DNA of 64,000 bases from Wuchereria bancrofti (Eukaryota > Nematoda > Chromadorea > Rhabditida > Onchocercidae). Every line of letters begins with the position of its first letter. The stretch's first letter is position 1. Both the position numbers and the translations under genes were made by a program. The notes under the pieces are model-generated. The model searched no databases, was not told where the DNA came from, and saw nothing but the letters and a program-made list of their open reading frames with translations. The DNA is taken from positions 22,853,965 through 22,917,964 of the forward strand of contig SSBO01000012.1 in NCBI GenBank assembly GCA_005281725.1. The letters are read 5' to 3'. Shown piece by piece: positions 13,387-24,312 of the stretch.

Positions 13387-13500
13387 CGCTGAATTTCATC
13401 AAATTATCGTTTGATTTAGGTGAATAAAATTTGTATTTTATCACTTCTTTACCATTTTATTACTTCAAATTGAAATTTAAAGTCATTTATAATAATTTTG
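13387..13500 (+). repeat. Dispersed repeat, copy B
   Basis: Second direct copy of the 11936 repeat. It is followed by two degenerate copies, about 147 bases apart, of ATCATGTAG...CAAGCAAAAT...TTTTTTTAT (from about 13526 and 13673). Confidence 0.75.
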
Positions 13501-13659
13501 TGGAAAAATCTTTGCCAGAAATTAATCATGTAGGTTATCAAGCAAAATGCTTAAAAATTCCAAAATTTTTTTATAATTTGATGAAAATTCAGATTCATTG
13601 TCCAAACTATTCGAAAATGATATCAACCAGAAATTTTAGGCATGCGAGGAAGAATCCTT

Positions 13660-13963
13660 GCGGGAATTGGAAGATCATGTAGATTACTAAGCAAAATCCT
13701 TCAAAATTTCAAAAATTTTTTATTATTCGACGAAAATTCAACTTTGCCACCATTCAAGCACCTTAAATTAATCAATTTTATTATTCAAACCAATTGTAAA
13801 CTGTTTTAACCTAGTTATCGTCACCAATCTGCAAAAATTCAGCACAAAAATTGATTCGATAACTTAACAAATATATATATGTCATTCATTTATTTCTTTG
13901 TCGACTGTCTAATCCATTTACAGTCACAATCAGAGATTCACCGTAGTCATATCTATGAGCAGA
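13660..13963 (+). repeat. Left arm of a ~300-bp inverted repeat
   Basis: The reverse complement of 15034-15335 aligns over its whole length with this arm at roughly 88% identity by eye. Landmarks are GGGAATTGGAAGA, GCCACCATTCAAGCA, TTTGTCGACTGTCTAATCC and CCGTAGTCATATCTATGAG. A shorter third copy, inverted like the right arm, lies at about 14765-14860. With the tandem arrays between the arms this resembles a foldback-type element. No transposase is visible. Confidence 0.8.
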
Positions 13964-14036
13964 TACGTTAGCGTTGCCAACAAAACAACGGATGATCTAA
14001 TCCATTCAGAGACATCTCAAATCTACCACACTCATA

Positions 14037-14560
14037 TCTATGAGAAGATATATCAGTGTTCCCAGCAAGAAATCAGAGACATCCGAGATCCAACGGACTC
14101 ATATCTATGAGAAGATATATCAGTGTTCCCAGCAAGAAATCAGAGACATCCGAGATCCAACGGATTCATATCTATGAGAAGATATATCAGTGTTCCCAGC
14201 AAGAAATCAGAGCCATCCGAGATCCAACGGATTCATATCTATGAGAAGATATATCAGTGTTCCCAGCAAGAAATCAGAGACATCCGAGATCCAACGGACT
14301 CATATCTATGAGAAGATATATCAGTGTTCCCAGCAAGAAGAAATCAGAGACATCCGAGATCCAACGGACTCATATCTATGAGAAGATATATCAGTGTTCC
14401 CAGCAAGAAGAAATCAGAGACATCCGAGATCCAACGGACTCATATCTATGAGAAGATATATCAGTGTTCCCAGCAAGAAGAAACAGAGACATTCGAGATC
14501 CACCGCACTCGTATCATCTATGACAAGATGTGCCAGTGTTCCCAGCAGCACATCTGAGAT
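14037..14560 (+). repeat. 67/70-bp tandem array inside the inverted repeat
   Basis: About seven units containing CTATGAGAAGATATATCAG and GTTCCCAGCAAGAA. The first units are exactly 67 bases apart; later ones are 70 because of an extra AAG. Overlapping 60-77-residue open frames exist in each unit, but they shift frame with the 67-base period and end in similar stops, so they are repeat artefacts rather than genes. Confidence 0.9.
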
Positions 14561-14593
14561 CTATGAGAAGACATAATCCCAGCAAAAAACAGC

Positions 14594-14640
14594 GGATGAT
14601 GATGATGATGATGATGTGATGGTGATGTGATGGGATTTTT
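14594..14640. repeat. GAT microsatellite
   Basis: A GATGAT run followed by GTGATG variants and then poly-T. It is a smaller relative of the GAT array at 15350. Confidence 0.8.
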
Positions 14641-15033
14641 TTTTTTTTTTTGGGGTTTTTTTTTTAATAGAACTTAATTGAATTCTTAAAAAAAAAAATG
14701 AATTCCTTAAAAAAAGAAACACTTAAAAGTTTCAAAATTTTTTTATAGTTCGATTAAAACTTAGTTAAATCCACGGTGGATCTCTGATTATGACTGTAAA
14801 TGGATTAGACAGTCGACAAAGAAATGAATAACATATATATATTTGTTAGAGTTGTCCATCATCACCCGCTGTTTTTTGCTGGGAATATGCCTTCTCATGG
14901 GAGTGCAATGGATCCCAGATGACTCTGATTTCTTTTTTTCCTGCTGCAATATGAGTGCAGTGAATCTCAGATATGACTCTGAATGCATTAAATCATCATT
15001 CACTGTTTTTCTGGGAGCACCAGCTCTATCTCC

Positions 15034-15335
15034 TCATAGATATGACTACGGTGGATCTCTGATTATGACTCTGAATGGATTAGACAGTCGACAAAGAAAT
15101 AAATAAATGACATATATATATTTGTTAGAGTTATCCATCTAATTTCTGTGCTGAATTTTTGCAGATTAGTGACGACAACTAGGTTAAAACCGTTTACAAT
15201 TAGTTTGGATAATAAAACTGATAAATTTGAGTTGCTTGAATGGTGGCAAAGCTGAATTTTCATCGAATAAAAAAATTTTTGAAATTTTGAAGGATTTTGC
15301 TTTATAATCTACATGGTCTTCCAATTCCCGGCAAA
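15034..15335 (-). repeat. Right arm of the ~300-bp inverted repeat
   Basis: Inverted copy of 13660-13963. It ends directly at the N run, so the true arm end is not visible. Confidence 0.8.
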
Positions 15336-15349
15336 NNNNNNNNNNNNNN
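15336..15349. other. Assembly gap (14 N)
   Basis: Fourteen N bases between the inverted-repeat arm and a GAT microsatellite. The length is probably a placeholder, so spacing around it cannot be trusted. Confidence 0.99.
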
Positions 15350-15461
15350 TGATGATGATGATGATTGATGATGATGATGATGATTGATGATGATGATGAT
15401 GATTGATGATGATGATGATGATTGATGATGATGATGATTGATGATGATGATGATTGATGAT

Positions 15462-15493
<32 letters not shown>

Positions 15494-15570
15494 GATGATG
15501 ATGATGATTGATGATTGATGATGATGATGATTGATGATGATGATGATTGATGATGATGATGATGATGATG
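15350..15570. repeat. (GAT)n microsatellite with GATT interruptions
   Basis: Blocks of GATGATGATGATGATT repeated about a dozen times. On the minus strand it reads as a Ser/Ile/His-rich open frame, which is an artefact. Confidence 0.95.
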
Positions 15571-15739
15571 AAAAAAAACATGAATTGAAAAAAAAGTGAA
15601 TTCCTTAAAAAAGAAACACTTAAAAGTTTCAAAATTTTTTTGCAGTTCGATTAGAACTTAGTTAAATTTATCAATTTCATTATCTAAACTAATTGAAAAT
15701 GATATCAGCCAGAAATTTTAGGTATCTGAAAGCTGGAAT

Positions 15740-15905
15740 TAATAAGCTAATTAATTTTTCTAGTATCAATATGCCTAACTCCATCGAATTATCCCTTGAT
15801 TTAGGTTAATAAATTTTGTATTTTATCATTCTTTTCAACCATTTTATCACTTCAAATTTGAAATTTCAAGTTATTTATAGTAATTTTGTATAAAAATACA
15901 TCTGA
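15740..15905 (+). repeat. Dispersed repeat, copy C
   Basis: Third direct copy of the 11936 repeat. It is longer than copy A and ends AAGTTATTTATAGTAATTTTG, as copy B does. The preceding 15600-15725 also repeats pieces of 13590-13640 and 14725-14770. Confidence 0.8.
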
Positions 15906-16955
15906 TTACCTCATTTAATGCATAAAATATTCATTTAGTTAATCGACCAGTCAACCAACATTCCATATTTACTGCAAACAAAAGAGACATTGGGAAACAC
16001 GTAGTTTGAGAAATCCCAAACTAACTCTTCATATTCTAATGTTTAAGGTTTTAATTCAGTTTCAAAACTCCAACTACTCCCATTTCGTTTTCATGAATGC
16101 ATTAAACACATTCTACTAAGAGTAGAAAGCGATGGATGCCTTCCAGAAACGAGCGGAAATATGAAAGTTAACATAAAAAAAAGAAAGTTAATCACATTTA
16201 ATTCTAGAGACCATTATTCGTTAATTGCCGATCTGCATCAATAATCAAGCGATTAAAGGGCTATTTGAAATCTTACTCAAACTCTAAACAGTGTAATATT
16301 GGTATATTTCAAATAGCATGAATCAGTCAGACATTAAATTTTTAATAATACCACAAATATGAAATTAAAAGCATATAAATAACAAAGTAATTATATATGA
16401 TAAAATGAAAGTCTGGAAAAGTTAACTGCATTTTATAAAAAGGATGTAATGTCGTTGAAAATAATATGTTTTCAATATGTTGTTGAAAAAACGATAATTC
16501 AATGAGGCTAATTTGAAAGGAATATTTCATACTACAATTTTAAGAACTTTCCTACTTATTACTCAGTCCAAATATTTTCGCTTGTCACAAATATATAAAA
16601 AAAAAAAAAAGAATTCAGTGCAGATAAAAATGCCCGCTTAAGAGACAATTTTCCGAAATGGGAAATTACATAACAGACGCAAATAGGTAAAACGAGCAAT
16701 GCATGAATATTCAATATTATTCATATTTCAACAATCACAAGCTAGAACAATTGAAATAATTCAATTACATATTTATTTTCAACACAATTTCCTAATCAAC
16801 CAATGAAATGGTGAGCAATGCAATAGCGACCCTGAGAGATCACTTACAACTAACAATATAACAAACGTATCAATCCACATATCTCAAAATATATATTGTG
16901 TAAAATAATCCTGACTGAACAGTTTAAATTTAATTACTCCTTTTGAACTGTTTTA
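15906..16955. other. Intergenic, 3' flank of SUPV3L1
   Basis: AT-rich. Open frames on either strand are short and of low complexity. I see no exon, RNA gene or repeat. Confidence 0.5.
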
Positions 16956-19900
16956 TTAATTGTGCTCATCGTTGACATTACGATTATCTAATTTTTTAAT
17001 TTCTTCACGTCTAATCTCTTCTCTTAACAATAACAACTCGCTTTCATTTACCAATCCTTTTCGTAACAACCGTTCTGAGATTGACTCCATATTCCCTGCA
17101 ACAGAATTGTATAAACAGTTAATTTTATATAGATCAAATTTTATTTCCTGTTACCATTTTAGCAGATTTTGTGCTACAGCGGAATCCAAGATATAGTACA
17201 TTAAAGTATGTAATACACCACTATTGTATGCATCTTCTGAAGTTAATCGATATCAAATTAATATAAATATACAGAACAGTATATTGTAGTTAATATTTTT
17301 AACCATAATATACTATTTTGAAGTTATAGTTAATTTGAAACCATTGGAAAATCAGTGAAAATAAAAGCTATTGAAGTACCTTGATTACTCATTCCATCTA
17401 GATATCCACTTTCTTCCTGAAAGTACGTAGATCAGCATTACGAAAACAGAAACATAAGTAACATTATTTATATGCTTTAATTTAATCAAAAAGAAAAAGG
17501 CGGTAATTTCTCTATAGAATGAACAATGTGATAATTTCATTTACTTCATCCTGTTGTGAAGAGGTGATATCAGACATTGTTAGCAATGCATCATTTATAT
17601 AGCTTTCAATCAGTTTTCCCAAAAGGCGTATTTTTTCTCGATCCGGGAACATATCCTAAAATATTCGGCACCTGATTTTCAAAAAGTTTCAAATACAGAG
17701 ATTTTGTATTTTGGGGCGGAAAAATAGTAATTTTTGGACAGTTAATATGGGATCTCTTTTTTAAAATTATTTTATATATGCTAAGTACCCCAACTGTCAC
17801 ATCGGGTTTAAAAACAGAAAAACTAATAAAAGTGTACCAGAGTAGAATAAAAAAAATGAGTTAAATCCTTACTGCATCAAGCAATAATTAGAGATTTCAC
17901 TCGAACTTCAGATTTCACTGGATTTCACTCGAAGCATATAATCTTATTTTCTTATTTATGCTGACAATGAAAATGAACGATTAAGAGCACTCACCGGAAA
18001 TTTATAACTCAGCCAAAGATAAAGGTCAATTAAGTTATATATTTTACATATATCCAAAAGCATTGTGATACTAGTCGGTCTAGGTAACGGCCACTGAATT
18101 ATTTCACAAAACCAGTTGTAGTTTATTGCCTGACCCTCAGCAAATCTGAAACCACGATTTAATAATCAAACAAGAAACAATAAAATGACAAAACCGTCTT
18201 CGCCAACATTTCCTACATTTTTATGCAAAATCAAAATATGAAGCAAAATCTGATACAAATTTAAACTTGCCTCCGAGCTATACGAACAAAACATGCTCGG
18301 GCGACACCATTATCTACGTCCATATCTACAGGAGCAGTGCAGAAAGCATATTTAACCTGAAATAATTCAAATAAATGGCTAAAAAATAAAAAATGACTAA
18401 AAAAACTCAAATGAAAGTTTCAATTTTCATTCCATTTTCATCAAATTTTTATAAAGAGAAAAAAAGAGAAATGGTTAAGAAGTATGCTACATCAAAATTT
18501 AAAAATATACGCAAAAAATAAACAAACATTTAATATTACCTTTATACTCAATGGAACGTCATCTATGAGTTCGGCAAGTTTTCGAAACTGTTCGATGTCA
18601 CATAGATGGAATTTTTTGCTTAGAGAGCTGATCGATATAAACATATCAATGATACTGAGAAATGAAGCATGAGGCAGATGATATGAAAAGGTTTCCAACT
18701 GCAAAGAAATAAACCGCATAAATTCTTGTGAATGTTAATTTACAGATATCAAAGAAGATACCTGTTCAGAAGTTGGTGCAATGCCAGCAGTTTCAATGGG
18801 TTTGATAGGTTCTTTCATGAATGCTTCCAATAATCGCATATCTGCTGGTCGTAATGTCGTTACCTTAATTAAATATGCATATGTTGTATCTCAAAAATAT
18901 GCCAAAACATTTCCAAAAAATATGAATTTTAAATCTGATCAAATCTATTACAACAGTATACTGACCCATCCTTTCTGATAGGCAGACTGAAAGCGACCAG
19001 CACGTCCAGCTACTTGCATTACGTGATAGTTTGCTTGATGTTCACCAAATGGAAATTGTACGAATATGATTCTAAATATTTCATTAATAGCTATTTTATA
19101 TTCATCATATCAACAATCAGAAATGGTGAGCAATTTGATGTTTAAAATTAAATTTATACTTCAAAAAGGTGATGAAAAATCTTGATTCGAACGTGTAATT
19201 AACGAGATTACGCATGTTATTACGGTTGAAACATTATATAACAAACAAATAAATACTCAAATGTTATCAAAAAATGCTGCTACATATAAAGGCAACAAAC
19301 CTGCGTATATTTAAATTAAGACCCATTCCAACAGCATCGGTTGCAACCATTACATTAGGCTTACGACTCATTTCGTTGAATGTTTTCGCCTGGTTTAATT
19401 TTGTCCATGGTGGCAATGCTCCATATATCACAGTTGGTTGCACGCCCAATTTCGTTAGGCTTTTAGCTACTGAAAATAGCATAGAAACCGAAAAGCATAC
19501 CAAGCAATCACCATCCTGAAATAATATGTCGAATAAAAAAAAAAAAGACGGAAGAAACGCAGAAATATCAAAATTAAGTTTTAAGTTCAATTATACAAAT
19601 ATATAGTTCAGCTGTAAGCTTAAGAAATTATAATAATTCAATTATCAAATACTATCTAATGATTAAAATTTTGTTTCAGCACAAATAACAAACCTTAACA
19701 TTATCAAGCTTCTTTAAGGCCTCTTTATTCACAGTGAGAGGAGTCTTCCTTTCATAAAGATGTACTTCTACATGTTCTCCAATGGGATCTAGCAAACTGC
19801 GTACAATATCGACTGCTGCTTCTTCACCACAAAGATGAATCTAAAAGATGAAACTAATTTCTTAGCTTATATTTTTTTTTCCGTCAAAAAAAACTTCCCA

Positions 19901-22293
19901 ACCCAAAAAAAAAAATCTAAATCTGTAAAACTTAATAAACGCGTAGATTATATTGAAAGTAATGTAAAACATGAGTTAAAGCTTTGAAGATATTTCTATA
20001 AGGAACAGATAAGAATAATATCAACAAGGGAACCTCTTTTGCAGCAATACCAAGCAAAGCTCTTGTCCAAGCCCAACCACGACTCTGATCACGTAACATT
20101 TGAATTTCATCAATCACGGCTACTTCAACATTTACATCAACAGGAACCATTTCAACAGTCATGGCAACATGAGATGAAGGGTTGTCAGCATCAACTGCAT
20201 ATCGCCGTTCTTCACCCGTAATCATATCACATTTGATGCCTTAAAAGGTTGAAATTTTGATTTGCAAATATGAATTTAAAGGATACAGAAAGAAAAAGAG
20301 GATTCAAAATGACAACAAACCTTTTTCATTAGTCTTTTCACACACCTCGTTGGCAAGCAACCTTAACGGACAACAATAAAAACCTGTTTTAGCTTGATAG
20401 AATTGCTGCAATGCTTCATACGTTTTGCCGCTATTAGTCGGTCCTATAAAGTATAATCAATTATGAAAATCATATCAATCATATTTACCAGTTCTTTCTA
20501 ACTGTTTAGTCTAATACGAGATATCCGATCACAGATGTAGTCATATATTCAACAGTAACATAACATTGTTCTCTTAATAACCATCATAAAAACGACTGCA
20601 AAATAACTCTGTCTCATCTAGCGAATCTTGAAACTTCCGTTATTTATTTAAACAGAAGAGTGATTGAATTATTTCAATGATTAGCATAAAATGGCGAATT
20701 TCATTAAAAAAGTACAAATTATGAGACCTGCATGAAAATGTATCCTTCTGAACAACTCCCTAGCTTTTGGATACCAATTATACGGTTTAGTTAGATCACT
20801 TAGGGTCTTCAACTCCTTTTCACATTCCAAATGCGGATATACCCTTTTGGCATGGTCAATGAAATACGGATATAAACTATCGACATCACGTGCTGAAGAT
20901 AATCATTTAAGCAGAATCATGTTTTCTACCGCTATCAGTAGAATGCAAATTTTCAAATCTTCAAATTTTCGATCAACCAAAAAACGAATCTAATATGCAA
21001 AACAAACTGTTGACATAGTAATATCGTGCAAAAAAACAAACTACTCTTTATTAAACATTATTAAATATCCTCAATCAATGAAAGTGAAGCAAATACTTAC
21101 CTTTGTTAAGAATATCACTGATTACAACAGCAATACAGGGATCTAACGGTGATGCATGTAAGCAGTAGTTTCGAAAGCTTCTAAAAAAAACTTTTTGAAT
21201 AACAAAATCCCATAATTCAATTACTTTTTAATTTAATGAAGTAGGAAAATGTACTACATATTTCCTGGTAAACTATTATGACCTTTCCGCAGGTAAGAAA
21301 ATAATGAACAAACTTGTACGCTGCATGGAACATTTTCCTATTTACGTTGTTCTGTTCAGATAATTCCCGAACTAAAGGTTTTCTAGCAAAATTCTCTAAA
21401 ATTCGTGAAATGTCGTCCTTGTTTAGATCGACGATAACATCCTGAAATGATTGCTATGAACGATATCTAGGAATAATATAATACCTAAAAAACATCCAGG
21501 TTATAGAAAAATAGTCCGCTTTGCATGAAATCAACTGATTAGCCTACTCTTTTGAAAGAGACTGATAAAGTTCAAGAAAATAAATAATCCAAAAATACCG
21601 CTTCATCTCTTGGTAAATTCGGAATAGTTATCGGCGCAGGCGGTACGATATCGATGAAACTTCGTAGTTTGGCTTTCCGTGCTGTAGCCGTAGAAGGGAC
21701 AATTCCAGATGCGAACTTAGTCTCTGTCGGCAAATATCTTGTTTGCTTCAAAATAACTGGAGCATATTTCTTCCCGTTTCGCACTAATTCCGGGCCTGAT
21801 TTCCGGCTTCCGACAAGAACTGGCTTGGACTGTTGTGACCCAGATTTTTCATTGCAATTTGACAACTAAAATATTGGAAAAAATAGATGAAAATCTCCAA
21901 AAAAGAGAAAAGATCAGTGAATACTGCTATAGCTTGCTGAAAACTAACATCGTTTTTTACGACTATCCCCCACAATTGAAACAATTATAATATGAAGAAT
22001 ATTTTTCAATATGAAGAATAAAATAAGTACAAATGTTTACAGCTATTTACAAACGACATAATTCCATACTAATAATGAGACACACAAAAAGTAAAATCTA
22101 TAAAGAGATACGTGAACAAATAGAAGATTAAAAAAAAATATATATACGAATAACTAACAGAACTCTTCCTCGGTGCAATAGAACTATGGGAACGTTGAAA
22201 AAGACGTGTTTGTATAAATGATGGCCCTTGATCAGTACTGCTAGCCATAATAAGTGTCCATGATGAACGACATTTAACCACCTGTAACGCCAT
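16956..22293 (-). CDS. SUPV3L1: Mitochondrial ATP-dependent RNA helicase SUV3
   Basis: DExH/Ski2-like RNA helicase of the mitochondrial degradosome. It unwinds RNA for decay with the exoribonuclease partner. About 17 exons, roughly 780 residues (human 786). The first exon (ATG 22293) encodes a Ser/Arg-rich, nearly acid-free N-terminus ([12 protein letters not shown]...[16 protein letters not shown]), a good mitochondrial presequence. Motifs in order: Walker [10 protein letters not shown] (exon ending near 20443); [19 protein letters not shown]; Walker B as DEIQ within [59 protein letters not shown] (motif V); QVAGRAGRF (motif VI). The SUV3 C-terminal domain follows ([19 protein letters not shown]) and the protein ends in a charged tail, [21 protein letters not shown]. 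All catalytic motifs are intact. A TTG codon 12 bases upstream is in frame, but ATG is the sensible start. Confidence 0.97.
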
Positions 22294-22839
22294 TTTACCC
22301 GTCAATGTAAATGGCTATTTTGAGAAACTGTCAATTTAAGCAATCTGAAATAATCATCATGTAAATAAAATAAACAAAACATATTCAAAAAGAGAAAAAG
22401 AAAAAAACTTGAAAACATTTATATTGCTCGCAATCTCAATCATTACTGCCATTGCTATCTGTTGATATTTAAGCATTTCTTCATTTCTTTATCAATTCAT
22501 TTCATCGTTAATTTTTAATGACATTTTTTAATTCAATATAATTATCTAAACTACCTAACACAAATGAAATATAAATACTTACGCCTACTATATCTCATTT
22601 CCCGCTATTTCCCATACATCGCGGATATTTTCTTCTGTGTTAAATAAAATTGTAGCATACCCGTTGCATGCTAAGAATTATGCTGCGAAAGAGAAAGACA
22701 ATTCCATTTTTCATATTTGAGTGATTCGAGATGATGGCGCAATTGACTAATTTGATTAATGATTGATTGTCTTTTTGCGCTAATGTCATTTATCTGAAAC
22801 AATTTTGTCATTAATACTGTTGGCATTAATGAAATGATA
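22294..22839. other. Upstream region of SUPV3L1
   Basis: Divergent region between SUPV3L1 (-) and the membrane-protein gene (+). AT-rich, with no identifiable promoter element. The repeats at 22860 and 23653 follow. Confidence 0.4.
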
Positions 22840-22859
22840 AATTAATCTAATCATTACTT

Positions 22860-23415
22860 ACTGTTGCATTGTTTTTGAGAAATTCAGTAAAAAAGATGTG
22901 ACAGATTAATCTAATCGTTATCATAATATCAACACTTATAGTTGCATTGTTTTTGAGAAATTCAGTAAAAAAGATGTGACTGATTAATCTAATCGTTATC
23001 ATAATATCAACACTTATAGTTGCATTGTTTTTGAGAAATTCAGTAAAATGATATGACAAATTAATCTAATCGTTATCATAATATCAACACTTATAGTTGC
23101 ATTGTTTTTGAGAAATTCAGTAAAAAAGATGTGACAGATTAATCTAATCGTTATCATAATATCAACACTTATAGTTGCATTGTTTTTGAGAAATTCAGTA
23201 AAAAAGATGTGACAGATTAATCTAATCGTTATCATAATATCAACACTTATAGTTGCATTGTTTTTGAGAAATTCAGTAAAAAAGATGTGACAGATTAATC
23301 TAATCGTTATCATAATATCAACACTTATAGTTGCATTGTTTTTGAGAAATTCAGTAAAATGATGTGACAGATTAATCTAATCGTTATCATAATATCAACA
23401 CTTATACTTACAATG
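22860..23415. repeat. 78-bp satellite, about seven copies
   Basis: Units start at 22863, 22941, 23019, 23096, 23174, 23252 and 23330, so the period is 78 (one unit 77). They contain GTTGCATTGTTTTTGAGAA and TTAATCTAATCGTTATCATA. Copies are nearly identical. Because 78 is divisible by three, the minus strand stays open with a 26-residue period. There is no independent sign of translation. Confidence 0.95.
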
Positions 23416-23652
23416 TTTTTGATATTATATGAGATAGAATGATTGTGATGTTAAAAAGTATTTATTTGCAATAATCATTCAATAAAAATTCTTATCACTT
23501 AACATGAGAGTAATTCATTTGTAAAAATATGAATTTATTTCTCTTATAGTGTACTTTCTTTTTTTTTGCTTTTTACTTCATATTAAATTGATGTGTTAAA
23601 ATTTCTCTAACAATAATCTATTTGCTATATTGAGAATTAAAAGTTAAAAAAA

Positions 23653-23785
23653 ATGGACTTATTACTGTAAAAACATTACTGTTCCTTTCAAAATGATGGA
23701 TTTATTACTGTAAAAACATTACTGTTGCTTTCAAAATGATGGATTTATTACTGTAAAAACATTACTGTTGCTTTCAAAACTCGTA
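23653..23785. repeat. 43-bp tandem repeat, three copies
   Basis: TTATTACTGTAAAAACATTA recurs at 43-base spacing three times; the copies differ at one or two bases. Confidence 0.9.
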
Positions 23786-24312
23786 TTCAAATAAATTGAA
23801 AATAATTTTATGATATTGATGAATTTTAGTTCTGTGAGTTCATTAATAATTCAACAAATCATATTTTAATTAATTTTACTTGTTTAAATAGCAAAAAAGT
23901 AATATTGTTAACTGTAAGATTTAAATAATTTTTGATGCATAATGTTTGAATGTTGAATGTTAAAGAAAAATTCAAGAATAATTAAATATTTTTTATCAAA
24001 ATTCAAATCGATTAATAGAGCAAAATAATCACTTACACTGTGTTATCAATTTTGCATTGCGAATTTCTGAATTGAAATTTCGTATTCAATGCGAGAAATT
24101 CACTGCTATCGGGCTAAAAACTAGATCTGATAAGTGGTTATGTTATCATAAAATGTATTTCTGATAATATTCAAATTTTTATTAAATGAAAAACATTAAA
24201 AAGCTTATTAGTGTTTCAAAGATATATGTATGAACGTAATTTTAAATTTTATCTTTACTAGAATAGGAATGAAAATACTAAGTAACAATAATAATTAAAT
24301 CATAGATAAAGG
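23786..24312. other. Upstream of the membrane-protein gene
   Basis: AT-rich with no visible exon or repeat. It may hold the promoter of the gene starting at 24313. Confidence 0.4.

Noticed and set aside
14056..14576. Six overlapping 60-77-residue open frames starting MFPARNQRHPRS
   Set aside because: They are the 67-bp repeat read in successive frames; their period, overlap and identical stops show tandem-repeat artefacts.
15309..15632. 107-residue Ser/Ile/His-rich frame on the minus strand
   Set aside because: It crosses the N gap and is a GAT microsatellite translation.
22847..23313. Repeat protein with a 26-residue period (ITIRLICHIFFTEFLKNN)
   Set aside because: It exists because the satellite unit is 78 bases; no start context, splice site or family supports it.
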